Below, piece by piece: positions 42,069 through 53,430 of a stretch of 64,000 bases of DNA. Both the position numbers and the translations under genes were made by a program. The stretch covers positions 189,038,462 through 189,102,461 of the forward strand of contig CM077644.1 of assembly GCA_039707465.1 (NCBI GenBank). The letters run 5' to 3'. Source of the DNA: Rhabdophis nuchalis. Lineage: Eukaryota > Chordata > Lepidosauria > Squamata > Natricidae. Numbering within the stretch: the stretch's first letter is position 1; each line of letters opens with the position of its first letter. The notes beneath the pieces were generated by a model. The model ran no database searches, was not told the DNA's origin, and saw nothing but the letters and a program-made list of their open reading frames with translations.

Positions 42069-42466
42069 CAGAATTCGTGAACCTCTTGGCACCAAGTGCC
42101 GAAACGAGAGTGTGTGTGTGGTGCATGTACCGGAAACTGGAAGAGCAGCTGCCCAGTGCGCATGCACATGCCAGGAAGATAATCTTCCAGTTTCTGGCAT
42201 GTGCATGCAAACTGGCCACCTGGTCTTCCAGTTTCTGGCATGCATGCATGCACAAAGACCATTTGGCCCATGTGCATGAGTGTGCCAGAAACTGGAAGAT
42301 CATCTTCCTGGCAGCTGTTCTTCCAGTTTCCAGCACTCCCATGTACATGAAGACCAGCTGGCTGGTGCACCGGAACCAGGAACAACAATGGGCAATGGCT
42401 CATGTGCCCAGAGAGATGGCTCTGTGTGCCACTTCTGGAACATGTGCCATAGGTTCACCATCATGG
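42069..42466. mobile_element. hAT-like element with perfect TSD
   Basis: Left end cagaattcgtgaacctcttg and right end cataggttcaccatcatgg; perfect duplication tcctacag at 42061-42068 and 42467-42474. The interior consists of repeated ccagtttctggcatg words in both orientations and encodes nothing recognisable. Related to 1-419 and 2562-3063. Confidence 0.85.
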
Positions 42467-42474
42467 TCCTACAG

Positions 42475-42770
42475 CAATGACAATAACAGAATAACAAACC
42501 AATAACAGACCAACAAAAACTGGAGGGACTTGGAGGTGTTTTAGTTCAACCCTTGCTCAAGCAGGAGACATCATGGCATGAAGAGGACCTTCCACAAAGA
42601 AGAGGCAAGGCCCATGTGCCCTGACAAGGCTATTGCCCATTAATCAGTAAAGAGCCTCTGCCAGGCAGTGAACCAATGTGATGCATTTGTTCATCTTTAC
42701 TCTTTAGAAGCATGTTGCCCTCTTACGTTATGAATTTGCTGTAAAGAGGTACTTTGCTGGTTAAAATGAA
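42475..42770. other. No recognisable feature
   Basis: Unique-looking DNA leading into a CR1 fragment. Confidence 0.35.
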
Positions 42771-43292
42771 ATGCCTAAGGAAGAAAACATAGCTTCAACA
42801 AATATGCCACGATGTAGAAAAGACGTGGAGACTCTGGAAAGAGTGCAAAGAAGAGCAACCAAGATGATTAGAGGACTGGAGACTAAGACATATGAAGAAC
42901 GGCTGCAGGAGCTGGGTATGTCTAGTTTGATGAAGAGAAGGACCAGGGGAGACATGATAGCAGTGTTCCGATATCTCAGAGGGTGCCACAAAGAAGAGGG
43001 AGTCAAACTTTTCTCCAAGGCACCTGGGGGCAGGACAAGGAGCAATGGGTGGAAACTAACCAAGGAGAGAAGCAACTTAGAACTAAGGAGAAATTTCCTA
43101 ACAGTAAGAACAATTAACCTCTGGAACAGCTTGCCTCCAGCAGTTGTGAATGCCCCAACCCTGGAAGTCTTTAAAAAGATGTTAGACAGCCATTTGTCTG
43201 AAATGGTATAACGTTCCTGCCCATGCAGGGGGTTGGACTAGAAGACCTACAAGGTCCCTTCCAACTCTGCTATTGTATTGTATTGTATTGAT
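42771..43292 (+). mobile_element. CR1-like LINE 3' fragment
   Basis: The frame from about 42800 to 43211 reads CRKDVETLERVQRRATKMIR, RGDMIAVFRYLRGCHKEEGV and ends DSHLSEMV-stop, followed by the CR1 3' UTR (gggttggactagaagaccta) and an (ATTGT)n tail. The coding frame is unbroken. Truncated in the RT C-terminal region. Confidence 0.88.
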
Positions 43293-44149
43293 ACACAAAG
43301 ACTAGAACACCCCACAGCTTTCTATCTTTGAAATTCATCCATTGTGTTTACACATTACTTACTAGGATGCTTTTTGTGGGCAACACATATGCCTCAGAGG
43401 TGGTAGATTGCAGAAAATAGCAATGCAAGTAACAATATACAAGATAGTCATGGGATAGAGATTCTTCAGTTCCATCTGTGATGCACTAGCCAAAATGTTA
43501 CCAAATTCATACCTTACAATCAGAAGGGAACATTACTTGTGGCATGGTACTATCCAATCCTTTTCTATCTTATTAAAAATCACTATAAGCAATAGATATT
43601 TTATTTCCTCAAAGTCCTTCCTTCTCTATTTTTTCATAAGACATATATAAATTATGCCATTTAGAGTTGAAGTAATGTTTGATTACGCTGGAAAAGAAAT
43701 TTACATCATTTAGATGGCTCTCACTTTCAAATGGCTACGTTCTATTCATCTGAAATTATTTTAACAAAACATGAGCTTGGCAAGATTGTTAAAGCAATGT
43801 TCAAGCTTTTCTATTGATCTCAGACCTTCCCATCTACAGCAGTACTTTTATGAATGTTGCTCAGGCCTCAACAATTTCATAATTGACTCTAAATAGAATT
43901 GCGCCTTAATCAAGCTTAATTTGTAAGAGAAATTTGTAAGAGAAAGAGTAGTAACTAGCAACTGAGAAGGAAAATAGATGAAAGAGTAAATCAGAGGACT
44001 TCAGGCTGGAAGTTTTCTTATTTAGGGATCACGTAAGAGAGGAAAGCCTACTTCCTACTATAAGTATTCTATTCATATACAGATAGTCTTCACTTTACTA
44101 ATAAAGGAGAATATTTGTAACTCAGGGTTGACATGAGGGATCCTTGGTG
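43293..44149. other. No recognisable feature
   Basis: AT-rich unique DNA. The short phrase aatttgtaagagaaa is tandemly repeated near 43918-43945. Confidence 0.4.
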
Positions 44150-44282
44150 CTCTCTGAACTTATTTGTTTTCTTACAGATGTTTCATTATCCAAATTAGGT
44201 AACATCATCAGATAATAAAATGATGTTACTTAGTTTGGGTAATGAAACAAGTAAACTCAGAGAGCACCAAGGACCTCTTAGT
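44150..44282. mobile_element. Palindromic PLE-type tail
   Basis: Left arm tccttggtgctctctgaact...cagatgtttcattatccaaa; right arm tttgggtaatgaaacaag...agagagcaccaagga. The minus strand has CTGATGA (44211-44205), a stem-loop of ttacctaatttggataa and GAAACATC (44184-44177). Hence another PLE subfamily tail in palindromic form. Confidence 0.65.
44177..44211 (-). ncRNA. Minimal hammerhead-like core in PLE tail
   Basis: Minus strand CTGATGA, imperfect stem II, GAAA and CAUC. The core bases are conserved, but stem II has mismatches and the ACGU stem III has become ACAU. Confidence 0.45.
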
Positions 44283-44854
44283 CCTCAACTTACAACCACA
44301 ATTGACCCTAAAATTTCTGTAGCTAAGTGAAACAGTTAAGTGAACGTTTCCCCATTTTACAACCTTTCTTGCCATAATTGTTAAGTGAATTGCTGCAAGT
44401 TGTTAAGTTAGTACCATGGTTGTTAAGTGAATATGGCTTCCCTTTGACTTTGCTTCTCAGAAGGTCACAAAAGGTGATCACAAGACCCTGGGACACCACA
44501 ACCATCATAAATATGACTCAGTTGCCAAGTCTCTGAATTTTGGTCACGTGAGCATGGGGAGGCTGCAAGGTTGTGTGACAAATGGTCATGACTTTTTTCA
44601 GTACAGTTCAGTGGTGGGTTGCCAATTTTGTTACTACTGCTTTGGGTGCGCTCATGTGCATGTATGATGCTTCTGCGCATGTGCAGAAGTTTCTGTGCAT
44701 GTGCAGAAGTGTCCAGGTGGGTGGGCGGAGCCTCCTGCTGCTGCTACTACCAGTTCGCCCAATCCGGACCGAACTGGGAGAAACCCACCTCTGATACAGT
44801 TGTAACTTTGAACAGTCACTAAACAAACTGTTGTAAGTCAAGGACCACCTGTAT
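44278..44854. mobile_element. Inverted-terminal MITE, split by a hAT MITE
   Basis: Left end tagtcctcaacttacaacca and right end ttgtaagtcaaggaccacct are inverted. The body has many ttgttaagtgaa repeats. The same family, more decayed, is at 5350-5720. The insertion of 44609-44793 interrupts it between ttttttcagtacagtt and acagttgtaactttg. Confidence 0.7.
44609..44793. mobile_element. hAT MITE nested in another MITE
   Basis: Termini cagtggtgggttgcc and gagaaacccacctctg; flanks gtacagtt and atacagtt match at 7 of 8. Ends resemble the 3623-4133 family but the interior differs. Confidence 0.82.
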
Positions 44855-46246
44855 TTGTAACAGGTATTTGTAAATAAGACCTAAGGCTCATAAGATTGTG
44901 CTTGGAAGGTTTATTCTTGTAAAAGAAACTGACAATACTTTGTTGTAACAATTAGTACACACATTCAAATTAACAATGTAACTGCACACCTAAGCCACAT
45001 AATCACTAATAATAATCACTTCCTCTGACATACCATATTACACCCTAATTTTTTTTACTATAATTTTGTTTTCCTATACATTAAAAATATTGAGCATGGA
45101 TTAAGTTATTAAATATATAATTCAGTACAGATGTACAAATAGCTGAATAGATGAAAAATATAAAAAGGCTTTGACAAGAAAGCTGTTCTTGACTTCTAAC
45201 ATAATTCTAATTGTTTAACCCAGTCAATGGAAAACATGAAAATAAAAAAAATTATGTTGATGTGGCAGAACTGGCAGAATTAATCACCTTCCCTAGTCTA
45301 TTTCAATTCAGTGGTAGGGCGCATTTTGTTGTAGCTCTTAATTCTAGATGGGGTAGAGATGATGTCTAACTAAAAATCTTGGTAAAACTGCTGCAAGTTA
45401 TTGCAGAAATGGAGGCAAGATTGAGCTAGAAAAGCATGTTATTTGTACCTAACAGCTCCTTTTAGGTGGTCAGGTGGTCATTTATAGTGTAAGATATACT
45501 AATTAGCTCTAGGGGTTGTGGAGTGAACCCAGATAATTCACTACAGAATCCTCACCAAAGCAATTTTTTTAAAGTTCATAACTAATAATAATCACTAATA
45601 CAGTTGTTGCAGGTTTTATGTTGAAAAAGAATCCCTTGTTTATTTTCCAGATATTACTGTCATTACCTGCTCCACATAATACTTAATCAAATGCTAGATC
45701 AATTTTCTTCTAGGAAAATTGCAAAGTTATTTGATTCAGACCAGAAGATATGCCACTATGCAATATTTTCTATTTATTATAGAAGATTGGAATGATGCAA
45801 AAAATTAACCCTTATATTTACAGGGCACCTGATTGGGAAAGATATCCAAATCACGGACAGGCAACATGGTATCTGTGAAACATTTTTTTGAGGTCTACTA
45901 GACTTCCCAATCTGTCTTCAATTAAAAGGTAAGTGGAATGTTGCAAAACATAGAACAAAACAACTTCTACAACAGCTTGTAAATAATCTTTATTTACAAG
46001 AATGCTTTGAGGTCCATCATAAGCGTTATAAGGATGCTTAAAAAATAAAAATGCTGGGTGACTCCAGTCCAACATTTTATTTGTCCATATACTTGTAAAA
46101 AATACAAACCTAGTGTACTAGAGGAATGGGAGTGAATCCTCTTCTGATCCAACGTTGACTTATGGTGCACAATTGTGGAAGCTATTAAGGGTCCCTTTAC
46201 TTGAACATAACTAAGTCTATTATTAAAATGTTCCTTGGGAACTGAT
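44855..46246. other. No recognisable feature
   Basis: AT-rich unique DNA; no gene, RNA or repeat family recognised. Confidence 0.4.
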
Positions 46247-47121
46247 AAGAATACTCTCCATTCCAACTTCCGGTTCCGGCTCCTGCGGCGACGAGCGAGC
46301 CTAGCGCTCGCTCGCCGTTTTGTTGCTTTTTCTGCCCCCCCACAGGGGCGAGACGCCCCTTTTTTGGGGGTCTCCCGTAGGGCCGGCTCGGCAGGGACGC
46401 CCCCCCTCACGGCGGTGGGGGAGGCGACCCTTTTGCCGCGGCTTAGGTGAAGGAGAACATGCTGCGGGGGGTTCTCCCTTCGCCTAAGGAAGACGGCGCC
46501 ATTTACATCCATGTAGAGGGCTGAACGTCGATATCGGAAGGCTTCCCGAGGCTTCAGCTGCAAGGGGAGAGTGAGTGAAAAAAAACTTTTTTTTCTACTG
46601 TCAGCCGGGCTGAAAGGACTGGGAGGGGGGGTTTGTTTTTAAAAAAAACCCCTCGGATCTAAGCGGCACTTGGAAATGGTTCCTCGCGGCGAGGAGCGGA
46701 AATTTTCAATCCTGACTGTTTGCGTTAAGGGAAAGTGGATTGCGGCTTGCTTGCAACAATGTTTCTAGGTCTGGCTGATACAATTTCTCTCACTACTTTC
46801 TCCTGCGGGCTCTGAGTTGGGCGGTGGAAAATGGCCTCTCTTTGTTCCTGATTGATTATTTTGTTTATGGAAAATTTCCAGTGTCTCTTTGCAATTTGGA
46901 CTATCTCTGGGTTTTTAATGAAGAAATTTTTTCTTTTGGATTTGTGATTTCTTTTCTGGAGTACCTTCGCTATTACATCTATTGAGTTGGAAAATTGTCT
47001 CTCTCTTGGTTCCTGTATTTTACAACGTTACAACCTTGATCAGAACTTTTGGCTCCCGGTTAGTCTCACCAACCCCACCCTGAAAACGCCATTTTGGTGG
47101 CAGTGATTTTAACAGTTAATC

Positions 47122-47373
47122 ATGGCTCAAGAAACAGCACTGACAAGTTTAGAACAACGGATGGCTTCTCTTGAAACTGTTATACAAACTTTGGTACAAG
47201 AGATTCAAGCCCAGAGGGCAGAAAACATCAATTTCAAGAAGGAGCTATTGGACACGCGGAAGCAGGTGCTGGAAAACACACAGAAGACTGAAGAATTGGA
47301 AGGGGGGTTGGCGGGGGTTAAGGGAGAGATTAAAAATGTCACTAAAGAGGTTGGGGAAACAAATGATAAATGA
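47122..47373 (+). pseudogene. L1 ORF1p N-terminal coiled-coil frame
   Basis: An ATG-initiated 83-codon frame, MAQETALTSLEQRMASLETV, with heptad-like LLDTRKQVLENTQKTEELEGG, ends at a stop after GETNDK. It corresponds to the ORF1p coiled coil. The next part of ORF1 continues in another frame from 47363, with the RRM missing, so the junction is an internal deletion. It might still be translated as a short coiled-coil protein. Confidence 0.75.
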
Positions 47374-47782
47374 GGTGCCTAGAGAGATACATGTGAAATT
47401 TGTTAGAAGGTCAACCAGAGAGGAAATCCTGAAAGTGCAGAGAGGTAGTCCATTAATCTACCAACAAAAAGAGGTTGCTATCTTGAAGCAGATCCCTAGA
47501 AAGATTCGAGAAGCAAGGAGGAAATTTTCCTTCTTGTCTAAAATTTTATTTGATCATGGGATTTGGTTCAAGTGGGTGACACCCGAAGGGATGCTGGTGT
47601 TCTGGGAAGGAGGAAGAGTGAGGATTAAAACAGTTGCTGAGGCGGAAGCCTTTCTTAAAAAACATTCCTCTATCCTGGGGGAAGATCCAGGGGGGACGGA
47701 GGGGGCCATGGCCCCGCCTACTGGGGGCCTGGAAGGAGAAAAAGAAGATTCAATTGCCAAGAGACTTAGATCAAAAAAATAA
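47363..47782 (+). pseudogene. L1 ORF1p C-terminal domain, second frame
   Basis: It begins MINEVPREIHVKFVRRSTRE and continues through YQQKEVAILKQIPRKIREAR and WFKWVTPEGMLVFWEGGRVR to IAKRLRSKK-stop. This is the ORF1p C-terminal domain. Its ATG overlaps the end of the upstream frame by 11 bp, giving a two-frame arrangement, which may be chance or a functional re-initiation. Confidence 0.78.
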
Positions 47783-48184
47783 CTTTGCCTTGACTTTTCT
47801 TTTTGAACAATTTTGCATAATATTTGTATTTGGATTTTTTGTAAAGGACTGACAGTATTGAATTGAGAATTTAGATATATGTACACGCTTTCACTTTGTA
47901 GTTTGATGAAAAATGTTTTTCTTTTTACTGTTATTAATGTATTTTGAGGTCCCGGAAGAGCCGACGACCTCGACGTGAATGCTTTCAAAATTTCTTTGTA
48001 TCCCTTACCCTATCCTATAGAAAATATGTAAAACCAATAAAACTTTTTCAATATAAAAGAATACTCTCCATTCCATTACAACCAAAACAGATATCTAATA
48101 TGAAATCATTCAACAATTAAAACGCTCAACTCTTGGTGGAGCACTGCTAATGGACCTTGATAGCATACTTTAAATGTGTCTAGA

Positions 48185-48326
48185 ACAGTGGTGTCAAACT
48201 TGCATCCTCACAAAAGTGTCACATGACATATTGGTTCTCCCCCCCCCCCCTTCTTCACTAAACTGGGCATGGACAGGGCCAGCACCTGAGGCATCTTGCC
48301 CGTGGGCCAAGAGTTTGACACCCCTG
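48185..48326. mobile_element. hAT MITE with perfect TSD
   Basis: Termini acagtggtgtcaaact and gtttgacacccctg, flanked by tgtctaga at 48177-48184 and 48327-48334. A C-run lies inside. Same family as 41287-41419. Confidence 0.85.
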
Positions 48327-48675
48327 TGTCTAGAAAAAAGTTAGATATGTTTTAACTTATTACATGAATAAACCAACTTACTAAAGTGCAAACAACTCAA
48401 AATCTACTCTCAACTGGGAATCAGTTCAAATAAATCTTTAAAAACGAGTGTCTTGGAGATCACTGCCCAAACTGGTACAGAATCACTTGCAAACATTATA
48501 TCATTAAAATGGCTGACCAAAAAAAAAATAGGAATGGTTTGACAGATTGTTTGCTAGAGCAAGATTTGACTGGTTGGTTTCTATGGTAAAACATGGGTAC
48601 CATATTTTTCGGAGGGTAAGATGCACTGGAGTATAAGATGCACCCAGATTTTGAAGAGGCAAATATTTTTAAAAA

Positions 48676-49025
48676 GTAGGTAGGTAGATAGAGGGATACA
48701 GAAGGAGAGAAAGAGAAATACAGTAGGTAGGGAGAGAGAATGAGATAATAGTTAGGTAGGTAGGTAGGTAGGTAGGTAGGTAGGTAGGTAAAGGGATAGA
48801 GAGAAAGAAAAATACAGTAGGTAGATAGAGAGAGAGAGAGAGAGAGAGAAGGTAGGTAGGTATATAGATAGAGGGAGGGAGAGAGAGAGAGAGAGAGAAA
48901 TAGAGAAGGTAGGGAGAGAGTGAGTGTAGCTAGGTAGGTAGATAGAGGGATAGAGAGAGAAAAATAGAGAGAGAAATACAGTAGATAGATAGGGAGAGAG
49001 AGAGAGAGAGAGAAGTTATGTAGGT
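48676..49025. repeat. (GGTA)n, (GATA)n and (GA)n microsatellite
   Basis: Compound simple repeats in which short blocks such as agggagagag recur at intervals. Confidence 0.93.
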
Positions 49026-49182
49026 AGATGGGGGGGGGAAAGAAAAATATAGCAGGTAAGTAGGTAGATGTTTCCAGGTGTATTTACCCATGTGCTGGAG
49101 AAGGAAATTGCTGTGGCACCTAAAACTTTGTTTCTGCTGGCACAGCACTTGATCAATGTAATTCTCATCAATTCCTCTAACT

Positions 49183-49316
49183 CAGGGGTTCCCAAACTTG
49201 GCAACTTTAAGACTTGTGGACTTCAATTCCCAGAATTATCCAGCCAGCTATATCCACAAGCTATGCTGGCTGGAGAATTCTGGGAGTTGAAGTCCAGAAG
49301 TCTTATAGTTGCCAAG
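49183..49316. mobile_element. hAT hairpin MITE, right end lost
   Basis: Starts caggggttcccaaacttggc and reaches ttatagttgccaag, but the terminal cccctg is missing. It lies inside the mariner-type element, so it inserted after that element. Confidence 0.82.
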
Positions 49317-49779
49317 TAACTAAACAGCCTTCCGAAAGGAAAAAAAAGTTTTTTGCACTCTGAAAATCTCCCCAAAATGCCTGTTTTGCAAAAACACCCT
49401 TTTTTCCAAATAAAAGGCATAAATAGCCTGGGGGGGGGGGGGCTTGCAGAGTGCTTCTGGGGGTGGGGAGCTCAAAACTGAGCAAAGAAACGGCCCATTT
49501 TTCGTGAAAAAAATTGCATGCATAGCCTTATGGAGGCTTATAGAGTACTGCTGGAGGCTGGGGAGGGCAAAAAGCGGCCTGTTTTAGGCTCATTTCTGTC
49601 CTCCCCAGCCCCAGGAGCTCTCTGGAAGCCTCTATAAGGCTATGCATAACCATTTTGGTGAAGGAGGTGGGGTTCCAGGAGGCAAAAAAAATGCTATATT
49701 CGATGTATAAGACGCACCCAGATTTTCAGCCTCTTTTTAGAGGAAAAAAGGTGCATCTTACACTCTGAAAAATATGGTA

Positions 49780-51540
49780 ATTCTATGATTCTACCAAGTG
49801 CAATATTATATATGCTTCTTCAAGCACAGAACAATTTGACATATTTTATTTGATTGCCAGGTATATGCTCCAATAAGGATGTGAAACTGAAAACCATTAC
49901 TTACATTATTGGAGCCTCAATAATAGACTGTTCTACTTATATATAAAGCCAGCAGAAATTCCCAGACTGCTGAACTGAAAGCTTATTTTATAGAACATCT
50001 TGAGATAAGGGTGGTGCCCTTATGTTTTGTCCTGTTTTTGGTAGATCTGTGCCCATTTTATTTTTATAAGCTGACATGTTGTGCCTGGATGTGGTCAGTC
50101 AACTAATTAACCAATCATTAACAAGCATATTTGTGACAAATATGCCCATTGGTTCACAAAAAATGGTGATCTCTGAAAATACCACTATGTAACAAAATTA
50201 TCCTGTACTTAAATCTGCTTCAAAAGTGTGTTTTACTTATAGAAAAACATGTATTTTTCTTGGAAGCAAGAGTAATGCCTTATTTTAAAGGGAAAAGATG
50301 CTTAATTTACAATATTTTATTCATATTTCTAGGTTACTGGGATATGGTGGTTCCGTAAAAAGGGAGAGAAATTGGAAGAAACAACATTGCAAATTACTTT
50401 GCAGACCTTCAAAGCGAAAGTTCTTTTTTATATGGAACCTTCTGGATTTCCTGTGAAGTTTCTGAGGAAGGCTTTTCTACAGGTGTTTGATGTTGGCTTA
50501 AGGAAGCTACCAGTATATTACATTCTTTTTTAGTAAAGGAGGGCAAGAGTTCTCTATTAAGGCTATTCTGGCTTTAAAATTTGGATGGGGAAAACTTTTT
50601 TTGAGTTGTGGAATTCTTTACGGATACATATGAACTAGAAGCATTTTTGTATTAACTACACGGAGGACCATTTCATACTTGCAAAGCATTTTGTGTCATA
50701 TTCTACTTTGGGTCTTCAACGTAGCTTTGAAAAGATGGTTCTAAAACAGTTTTAGTATTTTTGGTTTTTATACATTGCATGCAGTGTTATATTACAGCTA
50801 TAGGTTCTTTAAGTTTATTTGAATTGTAACTCTGATCTTTCACTGTTGGTTATGAGTTGAACAACATCTGGAGGACACAGGTTGTCCATTCCTATTATTC
50901 ACACACAATGTATTGAAGAAGCAGAAGAAAATCAATCTGTCTGTTAAAGACCCAGGCATCTGCTAAGATGAGAAGAAAATATTAGTAACTGGCTGAGCAG
51001 TTCTTATCTCAGAAATATCTTCAAAGTCTTTGGGCAGTAGAATAATGTCCTCAGACAACACCTAAGATAAATAGAGTACGACAATTCAAATTAAAACAGC
51101 AGATCCAATTTGTAATATATGTAGTGTTATATAAGAATGCTTATATAAGTTTTTGGAGGTTGCCAGATTCTGGATTGGAAGTAATAGTTTGAAATGCAAT
51201 TCTAGCATCATAACATATTTGGTTTTGGGGATTGTGCTCTTTGAAGGGGTGGGGGAGACACAATTTGGGCTCCTCTTGAACTCCCCGCTCTGCTGAGATA
51301 ATAGGTAAAAGCTATATCCAGAAAGGCCATTGGTTAGCCTCAAATGGTATGCCAACTTCAACCTTGATAGTCTAGGGGATATTGAACATTGAGTGATCCT
51401 GAATTAATTACTCTAATTCACTTTTAACATGTGTATGTGTTGTGGGTGCTCTTGAAGGACACCTGAAAAACTTACAATGTAAAATACAGAGGCCATATGC
51501 TCACTTTCTACTGCCATGTTACATCATGAAAAGAATGAAA
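49780..51540. other. No recognisable feature
   Basis: About 1.8 kb of AT-rich, unique-looking DNA. No domain, RNA gene or repeat family recognised. Confidence 0.4.
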
Positions 51541-52935
51541 TTTTATTTAATCAAAAAAGGACTAGGGGTGACATGATAGCAGTGTTCCAATATTTGAGGG
51601 GCTACACAAAGAAGATGGGGTAAACCTATTCTCCAAAGCACCTGAAGGCAGCACAAGAAGCAATGGAGGGAAACATATCAAAGGGACAGACAGTCAAGGA
51701 GACAGTCAAGACAGTCTCCTTAGTTCTAGGTTGGATGCAACCTAGAACTAAGGATACAATACAATACAATAGCAGAGTTGGAAGGGACCTTGTAGGTCTT
51801 CTAGTCCAATCCCCTGCGTGGGCAGGAACCTTATACCATTTCAGACAAATGGCTATCTAACATCTTTTTAAAGACTTCCACGGTTGGGGCATTCACAACT
51901 TCTGGAGGCAAGCTGTTCCAGAGGTTAATTGTTCTTACTGTCAGGAAATTTCTCCTTAGTTCTAAGTTGCTTCTCTCCTTGATTAGTTTCCACCCATTGC
52001 TTCTTGTCCTGCCCCCAGGTGCCTTGGAGAATAGTTTGGCTCCCTCTTCTTTGTGGCACCCTCTGAGATATCGGAACACTGCTATCATTACTCCCCTGGT
52101 CCTTCTCTTCATCAAACTAGACATACCCAGCTCCTGTAGCCGTTCTTCATATGTTTTAGTCTCCAGTTCCCTAATCATCTTGGTTGCTCTTCTCTGCACT
52201 CTTTCCAGAGTCTCCACGTCTTTTCTACATCGTGGCGACCAAAACTGTATGCAGTATTCCAAGTGTGGCCTTACCAAGGCACTATACAGTGGCATTAACA
52301 CTTCACGTGATCTAGATTCTATCCCTCTGTTTATGCAGCCTAGAACTGTGTTTGCTTTTTTGGCAGCTGCTGCACACTGCTGGCTCATATTTAAATGGTT
52401 GTCCACTAGGATTCCTAGATCCCTCTCACAGTTGCTACTATTGAGCAAGGTACCACCTATACTGTACTTGTGCATTTGGTTTTTCTTGCCTATATGTAGG
52501 ACCTTACTTTTTTCACAATTGAATTTCATTTTATTAGATAGTGCCCAATGTTCAAGTTTGTCTAGATCCTTCTGTATCTTAAGCCTATCTTCTGGAGTGT
52601 TGGCTATTCCTGCCAGCTTGGTGTCGTCTGCATATTTGATGAGTTCCCCATTTATCCCCTCATGCAAATCGTTGATGAAGATGTTAAAGAGTACTGGGCC
52701 TAAAACAGAGCCTTGGGGGACTCCACTGCAAGTGGCAAGGAGACTGTCTTGACAGTGATAAAAATTAATCAGTGGAATGTCCTGCCTACAGAAGTTGTGA
52801 GTGCTCCAAAACTGGAGGATTTTAAGAAGGGATTGGCAACAAATTGTCTGAAATGTATAGGGCTTTCTGCTTGAGCAGGGGTTTGGATTAGAAGACCTTC
52901 ACGTTCCCTTCCAACTCTGTTACTCTGTTATTTTC
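51541..52935. mobile_element. CR1 LINE inserted into an older CR1 LINE
   Basis: The outer, older CR1 is on plus: 51555-51750 (ggactaggggtgacatgata) and 52750-52935 (gaatgtcctgcctacagaag, 3' UTR ggattagaagaccttcacg). The inner, younger CR1 is on minus (51752-52740) with a pentanucleotide tail at 51752-51772. The flanks share aaggagac and gacagt about 20 bp long with three differences, a possible target duplication. A 15-bp-arm hairpin (ccttagttctaggtt) sits at the left junction. Confidence 0.82.
51831..52667 (-). pseudogene. CR1 reverse transcriptase, C-terminal half
   Basis: A 278-codon unbroken frame containing the catalytic KYADDTKLAG, then LDKLEHWALSNKMKFNCEKS, LVRPHLEYCIQFWSPRC and a C-terminus DSHLSEMV. 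Upstream bases to about 52740 still encode GVPQGSVLGPVLFN-type RT sequence before truncation. It is the longest CR1 coding fragment in the window and lacks the endonuclease. Confidence 0.88.
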
Positions 52936-53170
52936 ATTGCTGCAGGATTGGCAGTGATTGCCAATATCTTCCTAAATACAACTCAGCATTCCAGTTATTA
53001 CTGAGGTAGTCTATATGGCTAAAGGTCAGGGTAGACTTGAGATAATCTATCTTGCATTGATCCAGCTTCTCTAATCCAGAGCAGAGAGCATGCGTGATGA
53101 AGGTTCTCTTGTCTTGATGTGTTTGTTATCAAAGGATGTGTGAAAGTTGGCAATCTCCTGGGAGGCTCTT

Positions 53171-53430
53171 TTCATCTAGAAGGTCATACCACTTTTAAGG
53201 GGTCTATAAATTCTTAAAACTTGGCTATTCCAGAAGGCCTTTGGGTTTTAAGAACTTTGGAATTCTTGACAACTGGAATGCAATGATTACAGTTAAGGTT
53301 AACTGAACTATAACTGTAATTATATGTTTTGTTATTTTAATGTATATGGTGCATTATTGTTGTATTTGACTCTGACTTAGAATTGTTTGACTGAAGTAGT
53401 CTATAAATTAATACATAAATAAAAATAATA
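53171..53430 (+). mobile_element. Old L2-like LINE 3' remnant
   Basis: The text cttaaaacttggctattcca followed by gaaggccttt translates as an L2-type LKTWLFQKAF ending. It is followed by a tail gtctataaattaatacataaataaa. Strongly diverged. Confidence 0.5.

Larger units (their letters stand above)
46266..48056 (+). mobile_element. ORF1-only L1-like retroelement (HAL1-like), perfect TSD
   Basis: A complete 1.8-kb insertion flanked by a perfect 19-bp direct repeat (aagaatactctccattcca at 46247-46265 and 48057-48075), the classic mark of target-primed reverse transcription. It has a GC-rich 5' UTR from acttccggttccggctcc, an ORF1 coiled coil, an ORF1 C-terminal domain and a 3' UTR ending caataaaactttttcaatat. 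ORF2 is absent. Being flush with both ends, it is a full-length non-autonomous unit rather than a 5'-truncated L1. Confidence 0.88.
48600..49777. mobile_element. Mariner-type TIR element with internal microsatellites
   Basis: Left end ccatatttttcggagggtaa and right end ttacactctgaaaaatatgg are inverted and flanked by TA on both sides (48598-48599, 49778-49779). Inside are GGTA/GATA/GA microsatellites (48676-49025), a hairpin MITE (49183-49316) and a second internal copy of the phrase aagacgcacccagattttc. No transposase frame. Confidence 0.7.

Noticed and set aside
41960..42505. 181-codon frame
   Set aside because: It runs through the non-coding hAT element at 42069-42466, whose repeated words keep several frames open.
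48676..49030. CRISPR-like array
   Set aside because: The recurring blocks are simple-sequence GATA/GGTA/GA repeats without uniform spacers, in a vertebrate genome.
51967..52752. 261-codon plus-strand frame
   Set aside because: Antisense of the CR1 reverse transcriptase frame at 51831-52667.
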